A model generated the notes under the pieces. That model saw nothing but the letters and a program-made list of their open reading frames with translations, was not told the DNA's origin and searched no databases. 58,289 nucleotides of DNA from DATDRQ01 sp035291645 (lineage in GTDB: Bacteria; Chloroflexota; Anaerolineae; Anaerolineales; UBA4823): contig DATDRQ010000310.1 of assembly GCA_035291645.1 (NCBI GenBank), positions 1 to 58,289 of the forward strand. Reading direction: 5' to 3'. Both the position numbers and the translations under genes were made by a program. Numbering within the stretch: the stretch's first letter is position 1; each line of letters starts with the position of its first letter. Below, in pieces: positions 18,358 through 26,953 of the stretch.

Positions 18358-19712
18358 GCTAGGTCAGCCTGGCGTTCCAACAATACGGCGTATGACTTGC
18401 GGACGTTGAGGGATACCGAGAAAAGATAGAAAGCGGACAATAAAGCTGCGCTTCCCAGGTAGCCAAATACCGGCACGATCAACAAAATTCCGGCGACCTT
18501 GAGACCGGCCGCGATCAGGTTGACCTTGGTCGGGTAATCAGGCAACCCTAAAGACAATAGGGCGATCCGGTTCCAATAGAAGGTAGCCGCGACCACATAA
18601 CCGACCATCAGGAGCAGGATAGCCGGGTAGGCGGGTAAGAATTCCGGCGTATAAAAGATGCGGATGATAAGCGGCCCGAAGATCAGCAGCCCCAGGCTGG
18701 CTGCCAGGGAATATGCAAAAGCTAGCAGGCTACCCTGGCGCAGCACTTTCCGCAGGCTGGCCCAATCTCGCCGGGCTGCCTCACGAGATAGTTCTGGGTA
18801 GGTCGCTTGCGGGAGCGGGCTGACCGGCAGTTGCACCAGGTTGACCAGACTCAGGGCAAGCTTATAATACCCTGCCCCAGTAGGACTGCTTAATGCCGAG
18901 ACCCACAGCAGCTCACCGTCCTTGTTGACCAGGTTGATCGTGGCGCTGATATTCGTGCTGACCGCGAAACGCCCGACCTCGCCCAGGCGCTCCCTCAACA
19001 AGCCAAACGGAGACCTCCACCAACCGGGACCCCAGCGCTGGCCGGCTTCTGACAAGGCGATCAAGGTCAGGCTTAATGAACCAACCGTCTTCCCCGCCAT
19101 GTAAGCCAGCAGAACCTCCAGCAAGCCACCCTGGATGTAATATGCAACGCCAACCAGGATCAGGGTCAGCAGACTTTGCCCGACCGTTACGATTGCGATG
19201 GCCCTGTAACGGTCGAAGATCTGCAATAATCCCGTGGAGCTTTCGGACATGAAATTTGCCAGGACGATCAAACCATACAGGATAAACCACCCGGCCAGCC
19301 CGGCGTCTTTTGCGAAATAGCGTGCGCCAAGAGGCGCCAGCAGCCAGATCAGCCCGAATGCAAATATCGAGGTGAGCGTCTCTGTGACTCCAGCAGTCTT
19401 GAAAACAGCCGCCGCCCGGCGGCTGTCCCCGCTGACGGAAAATTCCCCCACATACTTGATCACCAGCTCGCTCATCCGGAAGGAGGCAAATTTATTCACG
19501 ACGCTGGTGAAGACCGTGATCGTCCCCAGGATGCCAAAATCCGTGACACCCAGCAGGCGAGCTGTCAGGATGCTCTGCAGCATACTCAGCCCGGCTGAGA
19601 GACCGGTCGCGCTGAACAGGTAGCCAGAATTGCGGAATACCCGCTGGATTAATTCATTTTCCAGGAAGCGGGGGAAGCGGCGCGCCAAGTTGATTGGAGG
19701 GGACTTTCGCAT
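18354..19712 (-). CDS. Wzx-type polysaccharide flippase (MOP superfamily)
   Basis: 452 residues with about twelve to fourteen hydrophobic segments. Early residues GYLFSATGLSAGLSMLQSIL and LLGVTDFGILGTITVFTSVV match the N-terminal helices of MOP-type lipid-linked oligosaccharide flippases. There is no enzymatic motif. It would carry the polyprenyl-linked repeat unit to the outer face, where the GT-C enzymes of this cluster act. The downstream GT4 gene overlaps it by four bases. Confidence 0.85.
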   Translation of the reverse strand: MRKSPPINLARRFPRFLENELIQRVFRNSGYLFSATGLSAGLSMLQSILTARLLGVTDFGILGTITVFTSVVNKFASFRMSELVIKYVGEFSVSGDSRRAAAVFKTAGVTETLTSIFAFGLIWLLAPLGARYFAKDAGLAGWFILYGLIVLANFMSESSTGLLQIFDRYRAIAIVTVGQSLLTLILVGVAYYIQGGLLEVLLAYMAGKTVGSLSLTLIALSEAGQRWGPGWWRSPFGLLRERLGEVGRFAVSTNISATINLVNKDGELLWVSALSSPTGAGYYKLALSLVNLVQLPVSPLPQATYPELSREAARRDWASLRKVLRQGSLLAFAYSLAASLGLLIFGPLIIRIFYTPEFLPAYPAILLLMVGYVVAATFYWNRIALLSLGLPDYPTKVNLIAAGLKVAGILLIVPVFGYLGSAALLSAFYLFSVSLNVRKSYAVLLERQADLA

Positions 19713-19739
19713 CGGGGGATTGTGCTGGCTGCCCGGAGA

Positions 19740-20735
19740 TCAATCGGTCTCTACTTGGCACGCCCATTCCCGTTCGGCTTCATACCAGGCGATCAGCTCA
19801 GCCAGGCCCTGGCGAAGCGACACCTGTGGGCGCCATCCCAACAGCTCTTCAGCCTTCTCTACGTTAGCCAGGTTGGCGTGCATATCCGCCGGATGTGCAG
19901 GCCGCCATTCGATCTGAGCTTTGTGACCGATCAGCTCCTCCATCAAGCGAATGAGATCGTTGATCTTAACCGATTCGTGCCCGCCTAAGTTTATGATCTC
20001 GAAACCTACCGGCCGGAGCCCCAGGATCGTCCCTCGTGCGATGTCATCGATGTAGGTAAACCCGCGAGTCTGTTCTCCATCCCCGTTGAGTTTCACCGGA
20101 CGCCCCTCGCGGATCCATTGAGCGAAGCGGAACATGACCATATCCGGTCTGCCAGCCGGCCCGTAGACCGTAAAGTAGCGAAAAACCGTCACGTCGACGC
20201 CGTAGAGAAAATGGTAAGCATGGCACATCACCTCGGCGCCTTTCTTGCTGGCCGCATAAGGCTGCAGCGGGTGATCGCTATCTGCCTCCTCGGGGGTCGG
20301 TAGCGGCGCCCTGGCACCGTAAAGGCTGGAGGTTGAAGCCAGGATGAACTTCCTGATCCCGTGTGTCCGGCAGAGTTCGAGCAAATTGAGCGTCCCGGTT
20401 ACGTTGGTGTCAACATAAACCCATGGGTTCTCCACGGATTGGCGCACCCCAGCCCGGGCAGCCAGATTAATTACAGCAGAAAATCCGGGGAAATGAGGCT
20501 GCGAATAGGCTCCCTTTGCCAGGTCCTGTACCGCCAGGTTGTCGGAAATATCCAGCCGGGTGAACTGGAAGCCCGGCCGATCGAGCAGCCTGGCGAGGCG
20601 GTATTCTTTCATCCGTAGATCATAGGCGTCGTTGAGGTTATCGACGCCACTAACCTGGTGGCCATCGTCCAGGAGCATTGCAGCCAGGCGGGCGGCGATG
20701 AAACCTGCGACACCGGTGACGAGGAAATATGCCAT
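19740..20735 (-). CDS. NAD-dependent nucleotide-sugar 4-epimerase (UDP-glucuronate/GalE-like)
   Basis: 331 residues, extended SDR. The NAD loop reads VTGVAGFIAARL, followed by GVDNLNDAYDLRMKEYRLARL, a form typical of UDP-glucuronate 4-epimerases. The catalytic Ser lies in STSSLYGA and the Tyr-Lys pair in YAASKKGAE. GDGEQTRGFTYIDDIARG is the usual C-terminal substrate signature. Together with the UDP-sugar dehydrogenase directly upstream it could make a UDP-uronic acid and its C4 epimer. The exact substrate cannot be read from the sequence. A 63-base gap separates it from that gene. Confidence 0.85.
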   Translation of the reverse strand: MAYFLVTGVAGFIAARLAAMLLDDGHQVSGVDNLNDAYDLRMKEYRLARLLDRPGFQFTRLDISDNLAVQDLAKGAYSQPHFPGFSAVINLAARAGVRQSVENPWVYVDTNVTGTLNLLELCRTHGIRKFILASTSSLYGARAPLPTPEEADSDHPLQPYAASKKGAEVMCHAYHFLYGVDVTVFRYFTVYGPAGRPDMVMFRFAQWIREGRPVKLNGDGEQTRGFTYIDDIARGTILGLRPVGFEIINLGGHESVKINDLIRLMEELIGHKAQIEWRPAHPADMHANLANVEKAEELLGWRPQVSLRQGLAELIAWYEAEREWACQVETD

Positions 20736-20798
20736 GGTCTGCCCTTTATGATTCTCCAGTCGTTTCGTTGACAGGGAACCCGGTCACGGGTGCGCGTC

Positions 20799-22118
20799 TC
20801 ACAACCGGACCACGCGGGAGCTTTTGCGCCCCATCTGACCGAGCGCGTTGCGAGTATCCACAATCAACCTGGCGCTCTCCAGCAGTTTGGGATAGTCGTA
20901 GGCTTTGTGGTTCGTGATGATCACCACGCAGTCGGCCTCCTGCGCCGCCCGGATCGCGTCCGGCACGCTGTGGAGATCCAAATCGTCTTGCTGAATGCGC
21001 GGGATATACGGATCGTGATAGCTGACCTCGGCGCCTTTTTGCCGCAGCAGACCGATCACATCCAGGGCTGGCGACTCCCTCAAATCGTCGACATCCGGCT
21101 TATAGGCGGCTCCCAAAACCAGTACGTGGCTGCCCTTGATGGGTTTTGTCTGGTCGTTTAATGCATCCTGAATCTTGTTCACTACGTAGCGCGGCATCCC
21201 AGTGTTGATCTCCGAAGCCAAATCGATGAAACGGGCAGTATAGTTGAGCGTGCGCAGTTTCCAGGAGAGGTAGAGCGGATCGATGGGGATGCAGTGACCG
21301 CCTAGACCGGGTCCCGGGGTAAATCTCATGAATCCGAACGGCTTGGTTGCGGCTGCATCGATCACCTCCCAGACATCGATCCCCAGACGGTCGCACATGA
21401 TCGCCATCTCGTTGACCAGGCCGATGTTGATCATCCGGAAGGTATTCTCCAGCAGTTTCGTCATCTCCGCGCTCTCGGTTGAAGAGACCGAGACGATGGT
21501 CTTAAGCGCCAGCTGGTACCAGCTGGCGGCGACCTCGGTGCAAGCCGCGGTTATGCCTCCGATCACCTTGGGAGTATTGTAGGTCGTCCAGTCTTCCCGT
21601 CCGGGATCGACCCGTTCGGGCGAGAAAGCCAGGAAGAAGTCTTCGCCAACGGTGAGACCGGACTGCTCGGTCAACGTTGGCAGCAGGATCTCGCGCGTCG
21701 TCCCGGGATAGGTGGTCGATTCGAGCACGATCACCAATCCGGCATGGATGTGCTCCGCCAGTTCCCTGGTCGCGTCTAATATAAAGGAGAGATCGGGGTC
21801 GCCGGTCTTGCGCAGCGGGGTAGGAACGCAAATACTGACAGCATCCGCCTGCTTTAATACGGTGAAATCTGTGGTCGCCTTCAGCTTCCCGGAGGCGACC
21901 AGCCGGGCAACCTGTTCGCCGGGGACATCCATGATGTAACTTTCCCCGCGACAAAGCGCTTCTACCTTGTGCGCATTCAAATCTACTCCGATAACATTAA
22001 AACCAGCCTCTGCGAACAGAGTCGCCAGCGGCAGGCCAACATAGCCCATACCGACAACGACAACGTTCGCCTGGCGTTGCTGTAAGCGTTCTATCAATGT
22101 CTCGCGTGCAGAACTCAT
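20799..22118 (-). CDS. UDP-N-acetylglucosamine/UDP-sugar 6-dehydrogenase (WbpA-like)
   Basis: 439 residues. VVVGMGYVGLPLATLFAEAG is the N-terminal NAD site. The catalytic cysteine lies in GPGLGGHCIPIDPLYLSWK, a form I associate with the WbpA/WecC branch rather than UDP-glucose dehydrogenase. SERVDPG and NTFRMINIGLVNE are further family motifs. It oxidises C6 of a UDP-sugar to a uronic acid in two NAD-dependent steps. Its start lies only nine bases after the stop of the uracil-DNA glycosylase gene, so the glycan cluster is linked physically to DNA-repair genes. Confidence 0.87.
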   Translation of the reverse strand: MSSARETLIERLQQRQANVVVVGMGYVGLPLATLFAEAGFNVIGVDLNAHKVEALCRGESYIMDVPGEQVARLVASGKLKATTDFTVLKQADAVSICVPTPLRKTGDPDLSFILDATRELAEHIHAGLVIVLESTTYPGTTREILLPTLTEQSGLTVGEDFFLAFSPERVDPGREDWTTYNTPKVIGGITAACTEVAASWYQLALKTIVSVSSTESAEMTKLLENTFRMINIGLVNEMAIMCDRLGIDVWEVIDAAATKPFGFMRFTPGPGLGGHCIPIDPLYLSWKLRTLNYTARFIDLASEINTGMPRYVVNKIQDALNDQTKPIKGSHVLVLGAAYKPDVDDLRESPALDVIGLLRQKGAEVSYHDPYIPRIQQDDLDLHSVPDAIRAAQEADCVVIITNHKAYDYPKLLESARLIVDTRNALGQMGRKSSRVVRL

Positions 22119-22127
22119 TCGTTCCTC

Positions 22128-22766
22128 TTAGAACAGGTTTAGTTGTTTTGGATTTTGTTTCTCTTGAGGAGTACTGGAACCATTCTCTCCACCGGCTGAC
22201 GCTTCCAATCCTTTCGCGATCAGAGCAGGCAACTTCGAGAAATCCTTTTCCAAGACAGGTCTCAAGGATTGTTGGTGCAGGGCTGCTGCCGGGTGATACA
22301 TAGGGACGACCAGACGCCCCTTAGCCTGGAAAGCCTGCCCATGTACATCGCTGATCTTGGCGTTCGGCAGGAATAACCCCATCGAGTGCCTGCCCAGGGT
22401 CACAATCACACTCGGGTTGATCGCTTGTATTTGCCGGTCGAGGTAGTTCGAAGTACACGTCTCGACCTCCTCAGGCCGAGGATCGCGGTTGCCAGGAGGC
22501 CGGCACTTCACCACGTTGGTGATGAATACCTGCTCGCGCTGCATCCCGATCCCGGCCAGCAATTCATCCAGGAACTTCCCCGCCTGACCGACGAAGGGTC
22601 TGCCGCGTTCGTTTTCATGAAAACCCGGCCCTTCTCCGATAAACATGATCTCAGCCTCAGCCGGCCCTTCCCCGGGGACGGCCAGCTTGCGTGAATGGTA
22701 CAGGTCACACTTAACGCAGACGGAGGCTTCCTTTGCCACCATCTCCAGTATTTCATCAGGCTTCAC
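22128..22766 (-). CDS. Uracil-DNA glycosylase, family 4 (Fe-S type)
   Basis: 212 residues. The N-terminus has CVKCDLY, the first pair of cysteines for the 4Fe-4S cluster, followed by GEGPGFHENERGRPFVG, the uracil-recognition and catalytic motif of family 4/5 enzymes. NVVKCRPPGNRDP and CTSNYLDRQ supply the remaining cysteines and MYHPAAAL is the family HPxxxL loop. It removes uracil arising from cytosine deamination. The start is GTG at 22766, supported by GAGGTGAT just upstream. The gene sits between rimI and the sugar dehydrogenase. Confidence 0.92.
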   Translation of the reverse strand: MKPDEILEMVAKEASVCVKCDLYHSRKLAVPGEGPAEAEIMFIGEGPGFHENERGRPFVGQAGKFLDELLAGIGMQREQVFITNVVKCRPPGNRDPRPEEVETCTSNYLDRQIQAINPSVIVTLGRHSMGLFLPNAKISDVHGQAFQAKGRLVVPMYHPAAALHQQSLRPVLEKDFSKLPALIAKGLEASAGGENGSSTPQEKQNPKQLNLF

Positions 22767-22842
22767 ACATCACCTCGCCAAAACGATCACGGAAGTTCGA
22801 ACATCCAATCATATCACTGACTTTTATGTTCGTTAGCGGCTA

Positions 22843-23379
22843 TCAATCCACACTTACCGGAAAAAGGTTGATCCAGCCCTTGAGCTCTAACCATTGGAGA
22901 TAATCCTCATTTAATATCTCCAGGTTCATTAGCAGTGCGTCCTCCAGGTTATCGCGGTAGTATTTCGGGCGCCGGTTGACCACTTCGAAACCAAACTGGC
23001 GATAGAGCGCCTGGGCGGCTTCGTTGCCGGCGCGCACCTCGAGCATGGCCCTTTCAGCACCTCTCTGTATGGCCTGCTTGAGAGCCATTGCCAGTAACCC
23101 GCGACCGACGCCTCGCTGGCGGTGTTCGGGATGGACCGCGATGGTGGCAATATGGGCCTCATCCAATACAATCCACACGACGACCATTCCAGTAATTAGA
23201 CTTTCTCCGCCTGGTACGCTGTTCTCGGCGACCCACAGGATAGAGTTGGGGTTCTGGTTTAACTCGTAACGGTAAGCGCTCTCCGGCCAGGGGATACTAA
23301 ACGAGGTGAGATCGATGGCGTGCACATGTTGCACGTCATCCAGCTTCATTGGACGCAGTCTGATGTCAGATCCGTCCAT
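22843..23379 (-). CDS. rimI: Ribosomal protein S18 alanine N-acetyltransferase (RimI-like GNAT)
   Basis: 178 residues, GNAT fold. The acetyl-CoA loop is HPEHRQRGVGRGLL (R/Q-x-x-G-x-G/A), followed by LEVRAGNEAAQALYRQFGFEVV, which is the usual RimI signature, and RPKYYRDNLEDALLMNL. It acetylates the N-terminal alanine of S18 in its best known role. The ATG shares one base with the stop of tsaB (23379), and the tsaE-tsaB-rimI order is a common bacterial arrangement, which strengthens the assignment. About 30 extra residues at the C-terminus are unassigned. Confidence 0.9.
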   Translation of the reverse strand: MDGSDIRLRPMKLDDVQHVHAIDLTSFSIPWPESAYRYELNQNPNSILWVAENSVPGGESLITGMVVVWIVLDEAHIATIAVHPEHRQRGVGRGLLAMALKQAIQRGAERAMLEVRAGNEAAQALYRQFGFEVVNRRPKYYRDNLEDALLMNLEILNEDYLQWLELKGWINLFPVSVD

Positions 23380-24047
23380 TAACCTGGGATCGGGTTTTCG
23401 TCGTGCAGGTATACTGGCGCCAGGGTGGCAGGATTACCCGCTTCGCCGGATCGCCATTTCTTCCAGGCCAGCTCAGCCAGGTAGGAAGGTCGGCGTAAAG
23501 ATTGGGCAGGGGATGCCAGGAGAATGATCCTGCGCTTCTTACCCATCGCCTGGCGATCATCGGCAGTCAGCTCACCGCTGACCAGGGTTGGCTTCTCGAT
23601 CATTCCGATAAGCGCCTCGCTCGTCATTAGCTCCGCCCTGCCAGTGGCTACCCATATCTGGCGCTGGTTGTGGTACCAGCCGACTGCCAGCCTGCCGCGC
23701 CCGGCCCGCAGGATCACCGCCAGCGGCAAATCCTTGACTGGGAGAGCCGCTGCCAGCACATCGAAGGTGGAAATCCCGATGATGGGCAAACGCCGCGCCA
23801 GAGCGAGGCCTTTCGCGAATGCCAGGCCAACCCGCAACCCGGTGAAGGAGCCTGGGCCAAGCGCAACCGCCAACGCCTGTAGAGAGGAGATGTTTACCCC
23901 TGCCTTCTCGAGGATGTGCGCCACTGCCGGCGCCAGGTCCACCGTGTGATAATCCTGGCTTGTCCAAACCGTCTCCCCCAGCACCTGGATTCCGTCATAC
24001 AGGGCTACGCCGACTGCCCGCGTGGAAGTATCGATCGCCAGGAGCAT
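23379..24047 (-). CDS. tsaB: tRNA t6A biosynthesis protein TsaB
   Basis: About 222 residues. MLLAIDTSTRAVGVALYDG is the start of the ASKHA-type ATPase fold, and ALGPGSFTGLRVGLAFAKGLA is the most typical TsaB motif. TsaB pairs with TsaD and TsaE to transfer threonylcarbamoyl to A37 of ANN-decoding tRNAs; tsaD is not in the window. A longer frame to 24206 would extend deep into tsaE, whereas ATG 24047 overlaps the tsaE stop by one base (TGATG). That coupling fixes the start. Confidence 0.93.
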   Translation of the reverse strand: MLLAIDTSTRAVGVALYDGIQVLGETVWTSQDYHTVDLAPAVAHILEKAGVNISSLQALAVALGPGSFTGLRVGLAFAKGLALARRLPIIGISTFDVLAAALPVKDLPLAVILRAGRGRLAVGWYHNQRQIWVATGRAELMTSEALIGMIEKPTLVSGELTADDRQAMGKKRRIILLASPAQSLRRPSYLAELAWKKWRSGEAGNPATLAPVYLHDENPIPG

Positions 24048-24544
24048 CACTGGCCTCCATAAAGCTGCTTGCGAAAAGCAGCCATCAGTGACAGGTAACG
24101 GTTTCCATGTCCGGTGAAGACCATGTCGCGCTGTCCCATGCTGATCAGTTGCATGGTGACCCACAGGTGATAGCGCGGCAGGACGGGTTGGACCCGCTCG
24201 GCCCACTCGACCACCAACGGCCCGCTCTCCAGCATAGGCTGAACGTCCAGGTCTTCCGCTTCCGCAGCGCTACTCAGCCGGTAGGCGTCCAGGTGGAATA
24301 GCCGGCCGCCTTCTGGGCGCCGGTAAACGTTGACCAGGACGAACGTAGGACTGGTAACCCTATCCAACGATCCCCAGCCAGCGGCGATGCCCTGGACGAA
24401 GGTCGTTTTCCCTGAACCCAGGTCCCCCACCAGGCAGACCACATCCCCGGCGTTGAGTAGCGCCCCCAGGCGCATCCCGACCCTGCGGGTATGCTCGGTG
24501 CTGCGGCTGATAAACTCCAATGAATTCGGGTCCAGGATCGGCAT
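24047..24544 (-). CDS. tsaE: tRNA t6A biosynthesis ATPase TsaE
   Basis: 165 residues. Walker A is GDLGSGKTTFVQGIAAGWG near residue 40, then SPTFVLVNVYR and LFHLDAYRL with the Walker-B-like region and VVEWAERV, all standard for TsaE/YjeE. It binds ATP and switches the TsaBD complex between states during t6A synthesis. The C-terminus is about 15 to 20 residues longer than many TsaE proteins. The gene is translationally coupled to tsaB. Confidence 0.93.
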   Translation of the reverse strand: MPILDPNSLEFISRSTEHTRRVGMRLGALLNAGDVVCLVGDLGSGKTTFVQGIAAGWGSLDRVTSPTFVLVNVYRRPEGGRLFHLDAYRLSSAAEAEDLDVQPMLESGPLVVEWAERVQPVLPRYHLWVTMQLISMGQRDMVFTGHGNRYLSLMAAFRKQLYGGQ

Positions 24545-24627
24545 GTCTATTGTGTCTATGAGGCTGATTTGTTGAATTTAATGTCACAATGCTGATCGAT
24601 CAGGCCGGTGTACTCTGCTGTAGACTC

Positions 24628-26799
24628 TCAAAATTTTTTTTCCATTTTTGCGAGCGAAGCCGCCACGCGTTTCAGCCCCACCTCTGCGAAAAACACGTCC
24701 ACGATCTCGTCGTCGTCCTGGAGGCGGCTGTTGAGCACCATCCCCTCTCCCCAAACCGGATGGAAAACCTTCGCCCCCGGGCTGTATTGGGGTTCAATTA
24801 ACCGCTGGCTGTGTGAGAGGGAAGGTTCCCAGCGGTCAGGCCGGTAGGGACTGCTCGTCCTGGTCCTCCGGCGGGATAGACCCACCTCCTCCAGCAGCTC
24901 GACTGGGATATCTTTCAAAAATCGCGACTCTACCGTTGGCTCTGAATAACCGTAAGCGCTGCGATTGAGGGGGGTCATCAGGTACAGGCGATCCTTGGCG
25001 CGGGTGATACCAACGTAAAACAGGCGCCGCTCCTCCTGCATTCCCTCCGGATCGTCGAAGGATCGAGCGTGCGGCAATAAACCGTCGTTCAGACCGACGA
25101 TGAAGACGTTCGCGAACTCCAGACCCTTGGCAGCATGCAGGGTGAGCAGGGAAGGGACGTTCGCTGACGTCTCCAGGGTATCTTGATCGGATACAAGGGC
25201 GACATCTTCGAGAAAAGTCACCAGTCCTCGCTCCTGGTATTCGCCTGCCAGACGACGCAATTCCATCACGTTCTCCCAACGCTCGCGCCCCTCGTCGGTG
25301 CCATCGTCGATGTAACTGCGGTAATCTACTTCTTCCAGGATGCGATCCATCAAGGAAAGGGGAGCCAGTTCCTCCGCCTGGGCGCACCAGGTATTCAGCC
25401 GGGAGCCGAACTGCGCCATGGCAGCCACCGCTCTACCGGGCAACGCCTCCAGGTGTGGGGAGTGATTGTTCCTGCCTAGCTCCAGAAGCAACCTGCCGGG
25501 GGCAGACTTCGATTTCTGCGCCAGGCTGCGGAATAACGCCAGAGTCTTCTCACCTATCCCTCGCGCCGGGACGTTGATAACCCGCAACAGGCTGACCTCG
25601 TCCTCCGGGTTATAGACCAGGCGCAGATAAGCAATGATATCTTTAATCTCACGCCGTCCATAGAAGCGCTGTGCTCCGACCAGCTTATAAGGCAGACCGG
25701 CGTGCAGGAAGGCTTCTTCCAGCAGGCGGGATTGGGCATTCGTACGGTACATCACAGCGAAGTCGCCCGGCTGAGCTGCCTGGCTCGCCACCAGCCGGGC
25801 GATCGTCTCCACGACGTAGGCCGCCTCTTCCCTGTCATCATACGTTTCATGGATGAGGATCTTTTCCCCCTGGCCGCGGTCGGTGAACAAGCGCTTGGGT
25901 TTACGCGCCGGGTTGCGATCGATCACCGCCATGGCAACGTCCAGAATCGATTGGGTGGAGCGGTAATTCTGCTCAAGCAAGATGACCTGCGTGTCGGGAA
26001 AATCTCGCTCAAAACGCAGCACGTTGCGGTAATCCGCGCCGCGCCAGGCATAGATCGATTGATCCGTGTCCCCGACCACGAAGATGTTTCGATAAAAAGA
26101 GGCCAGGTGCTTCAGTAGTGTGTACTGGGCCATGTTTGTGTCCTGGAACTCGTCGACCAGGACATGCTCAAAGCGCCGGGCGTACTTCTCGCGCACCTCA
26201 GGGAATTCCTGCATGAGCCGGGTGGTCCAAAGCAACAGATCGTCGAAATCCAGGCCGTTGCTTCCAGCCAGCAGGTCCTGGTAGCGGGAATAGATTCGCT
26301 TGACCACCTCATCACGGTAATTTTGAAGCGGAAACTCATCCGGGAGGGCGAGTTCATTCTTGGCGTTCGAGATGGCCGCATGGACGCTCTGTGGTGTATA
26401 GCGTTTCGGATCTAAGTTGAGGTCGTCCAACGCCTGGCGAACCAGGGTGAGCTGGTCATCGGCGTCGTAGATGACGAAACTGGATGTGAAGGGGAGATGT
26501 TCCGCTTCCCTGCGCAAGATGCGCGCACAGGTGGCGTGGAAAGTACCCAGGGTCAGGCCGTGGGCTTGCGGGCCAAGCAGCTGCTCCACCCGGTGCTGCA
26601 TCTCTTGGGCAGCTTTATTGGTAAACGTGACCGCCAGGATATGGTAAGGGCGGACTCCCAGCTCGCCGATTATATAGGCGATCCGGTAGGTTAAGACGCG
26701 CGTCTTTCCCGAGCCCGGACCTGCCAGGACAAGAACCGGTCCTTCACCTGCCTGGACAGCCTGCTGCTGCTGGGGGTTCAGTCGTTCCAGGAATTCCAT
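24628..26799 (-). CDS. pcrA: UvrD/PcrA-type 3'-5' DNA helicase
   Basis: 723 residues with all superfamily-1A motifs: Walker A in AGPGSGKTRVLTYRIAY, Walker B in VDEFQDTN, motif III GDTDQSIYAWRGADYRN, motif IV EQNYRST, motif V LTLHAAKGLEF, and motif VI LFYVGITRAKDRL. The last 50 residues (GAKVFHPVWGEGMVL onward) form the Tudor-like tail of PcrA. It acts in nucleotide excision repair, replication and removal of RNA polymerase. The first 25 codons begin MEFLERLNPQQQQAVQAG, a standard start. No Shine-Dalgarno sequence precedes the ATG; a near-perfect promoter is placed so that the transcript would start at the ATG itself. Confidence 0.95.
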   Translation of the reverse strand: MEFLERLNPQQQQAVQAGEGPVLVLAGPGSGKTRVLTYRIAYIIGELGVRPYHILAVTFTNKAAQEMQHRVEQLLGPQAHGLTLGTFHATCARILRREAEHLPFTSSFVIYDADDQLTLVRQALDDLNLDPKRYTPQSVHAAISNAKNELALPDEFPLQNYRDEVVKRIYSRYQDLLAGSNGLDFDDLLLWTTRLMQEFPEVREKYARRFEHVLVDEFQDTNMAQYTLLKHLASFYRNIFVVGDTDQSIYAWRGADYRNVLRFERDFPDTQVILLEQNYRSTQSILDVAMAVIDRNPARKPKRLFTDRGQGEKILIHETYDDREEAAYVVETIARLVASQAAQPGDFAVMYRTNAQSRLLEEAFLHAGLPYKLVGAQRFYGRREIKDIIAYLRLVYNPEDEVSLLRVINVPARGIGEKTLALFRSLAQKSKSAPGRLLLELGRNNHSPHLEALPGRAVAAMAQFGSRLNTWCAQAEELAPLSLMDRILEEVDYRSYIDDGTDEGRERWENVMELRRLAGEYQERGLVTFLEDVALVSDQDTLETSANVPSLLTLHAAKGLEFANVFIVGLNDGLLPHARSFDDPEGMQEERRLFYVGITRAKDRLYLMTPLNRSAYGYSEPTVESRFLKDIPVELLEEVGLSRRRTRTSSPYRPDRWEPSLSHSQRLIEPQYSPGAKVFHPVWGEGMVLNSRLQDDDEIVDVFFAEVGLKRVAASLAKMEKKF

Positions 26800-26807
26800 A
26801 CGCAGGG

Positions 26808-26836
26808 ATTGTAACGTCAGGCAGAGGGGGTGTCAA
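26808..26836 (-). promoter_or_regulatory. Sigma-70-type promoter of pcrA, predicted leaderless
   Basis: On the minus strand TTGACA (26836-26831), a 17-base spacer and TACAAT (26813-26808) form a near-consensus promoter. Only eight bases lie between the -10 box and the ATG at 26799, so transcription should begin at or within a base or two of the start codon. Confidence 0.75.
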
Positions 26837-26918
26837 CAGGTTGCTACGGAGGGCAGCCTGGAAGAACCCATCTTTGCCGGCGGCCCGGCACTGTATAGCC
26901 GGAAGATCTTACGACTGG

Positions 26919-26947
26919 TTGTCATGCGAACCGCTTTCGGCTAAAAT
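26919..26947 (+). promoter_or_regulatory. Sigma-70-type promoter of holB, predicted leaderless
   Basis: TTGTCA (26919-26924), a 17-base spacer and TAAAAT (26942-26947) lie directly before holB. The seventh base after the -10 box is the A of the ATG at 26954, so the mRNA should lack a leader. It is divergent from the equally placed pcrA promoter. Confidence 0.72.
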
Positions 26948-26953
26948 TCTGGC

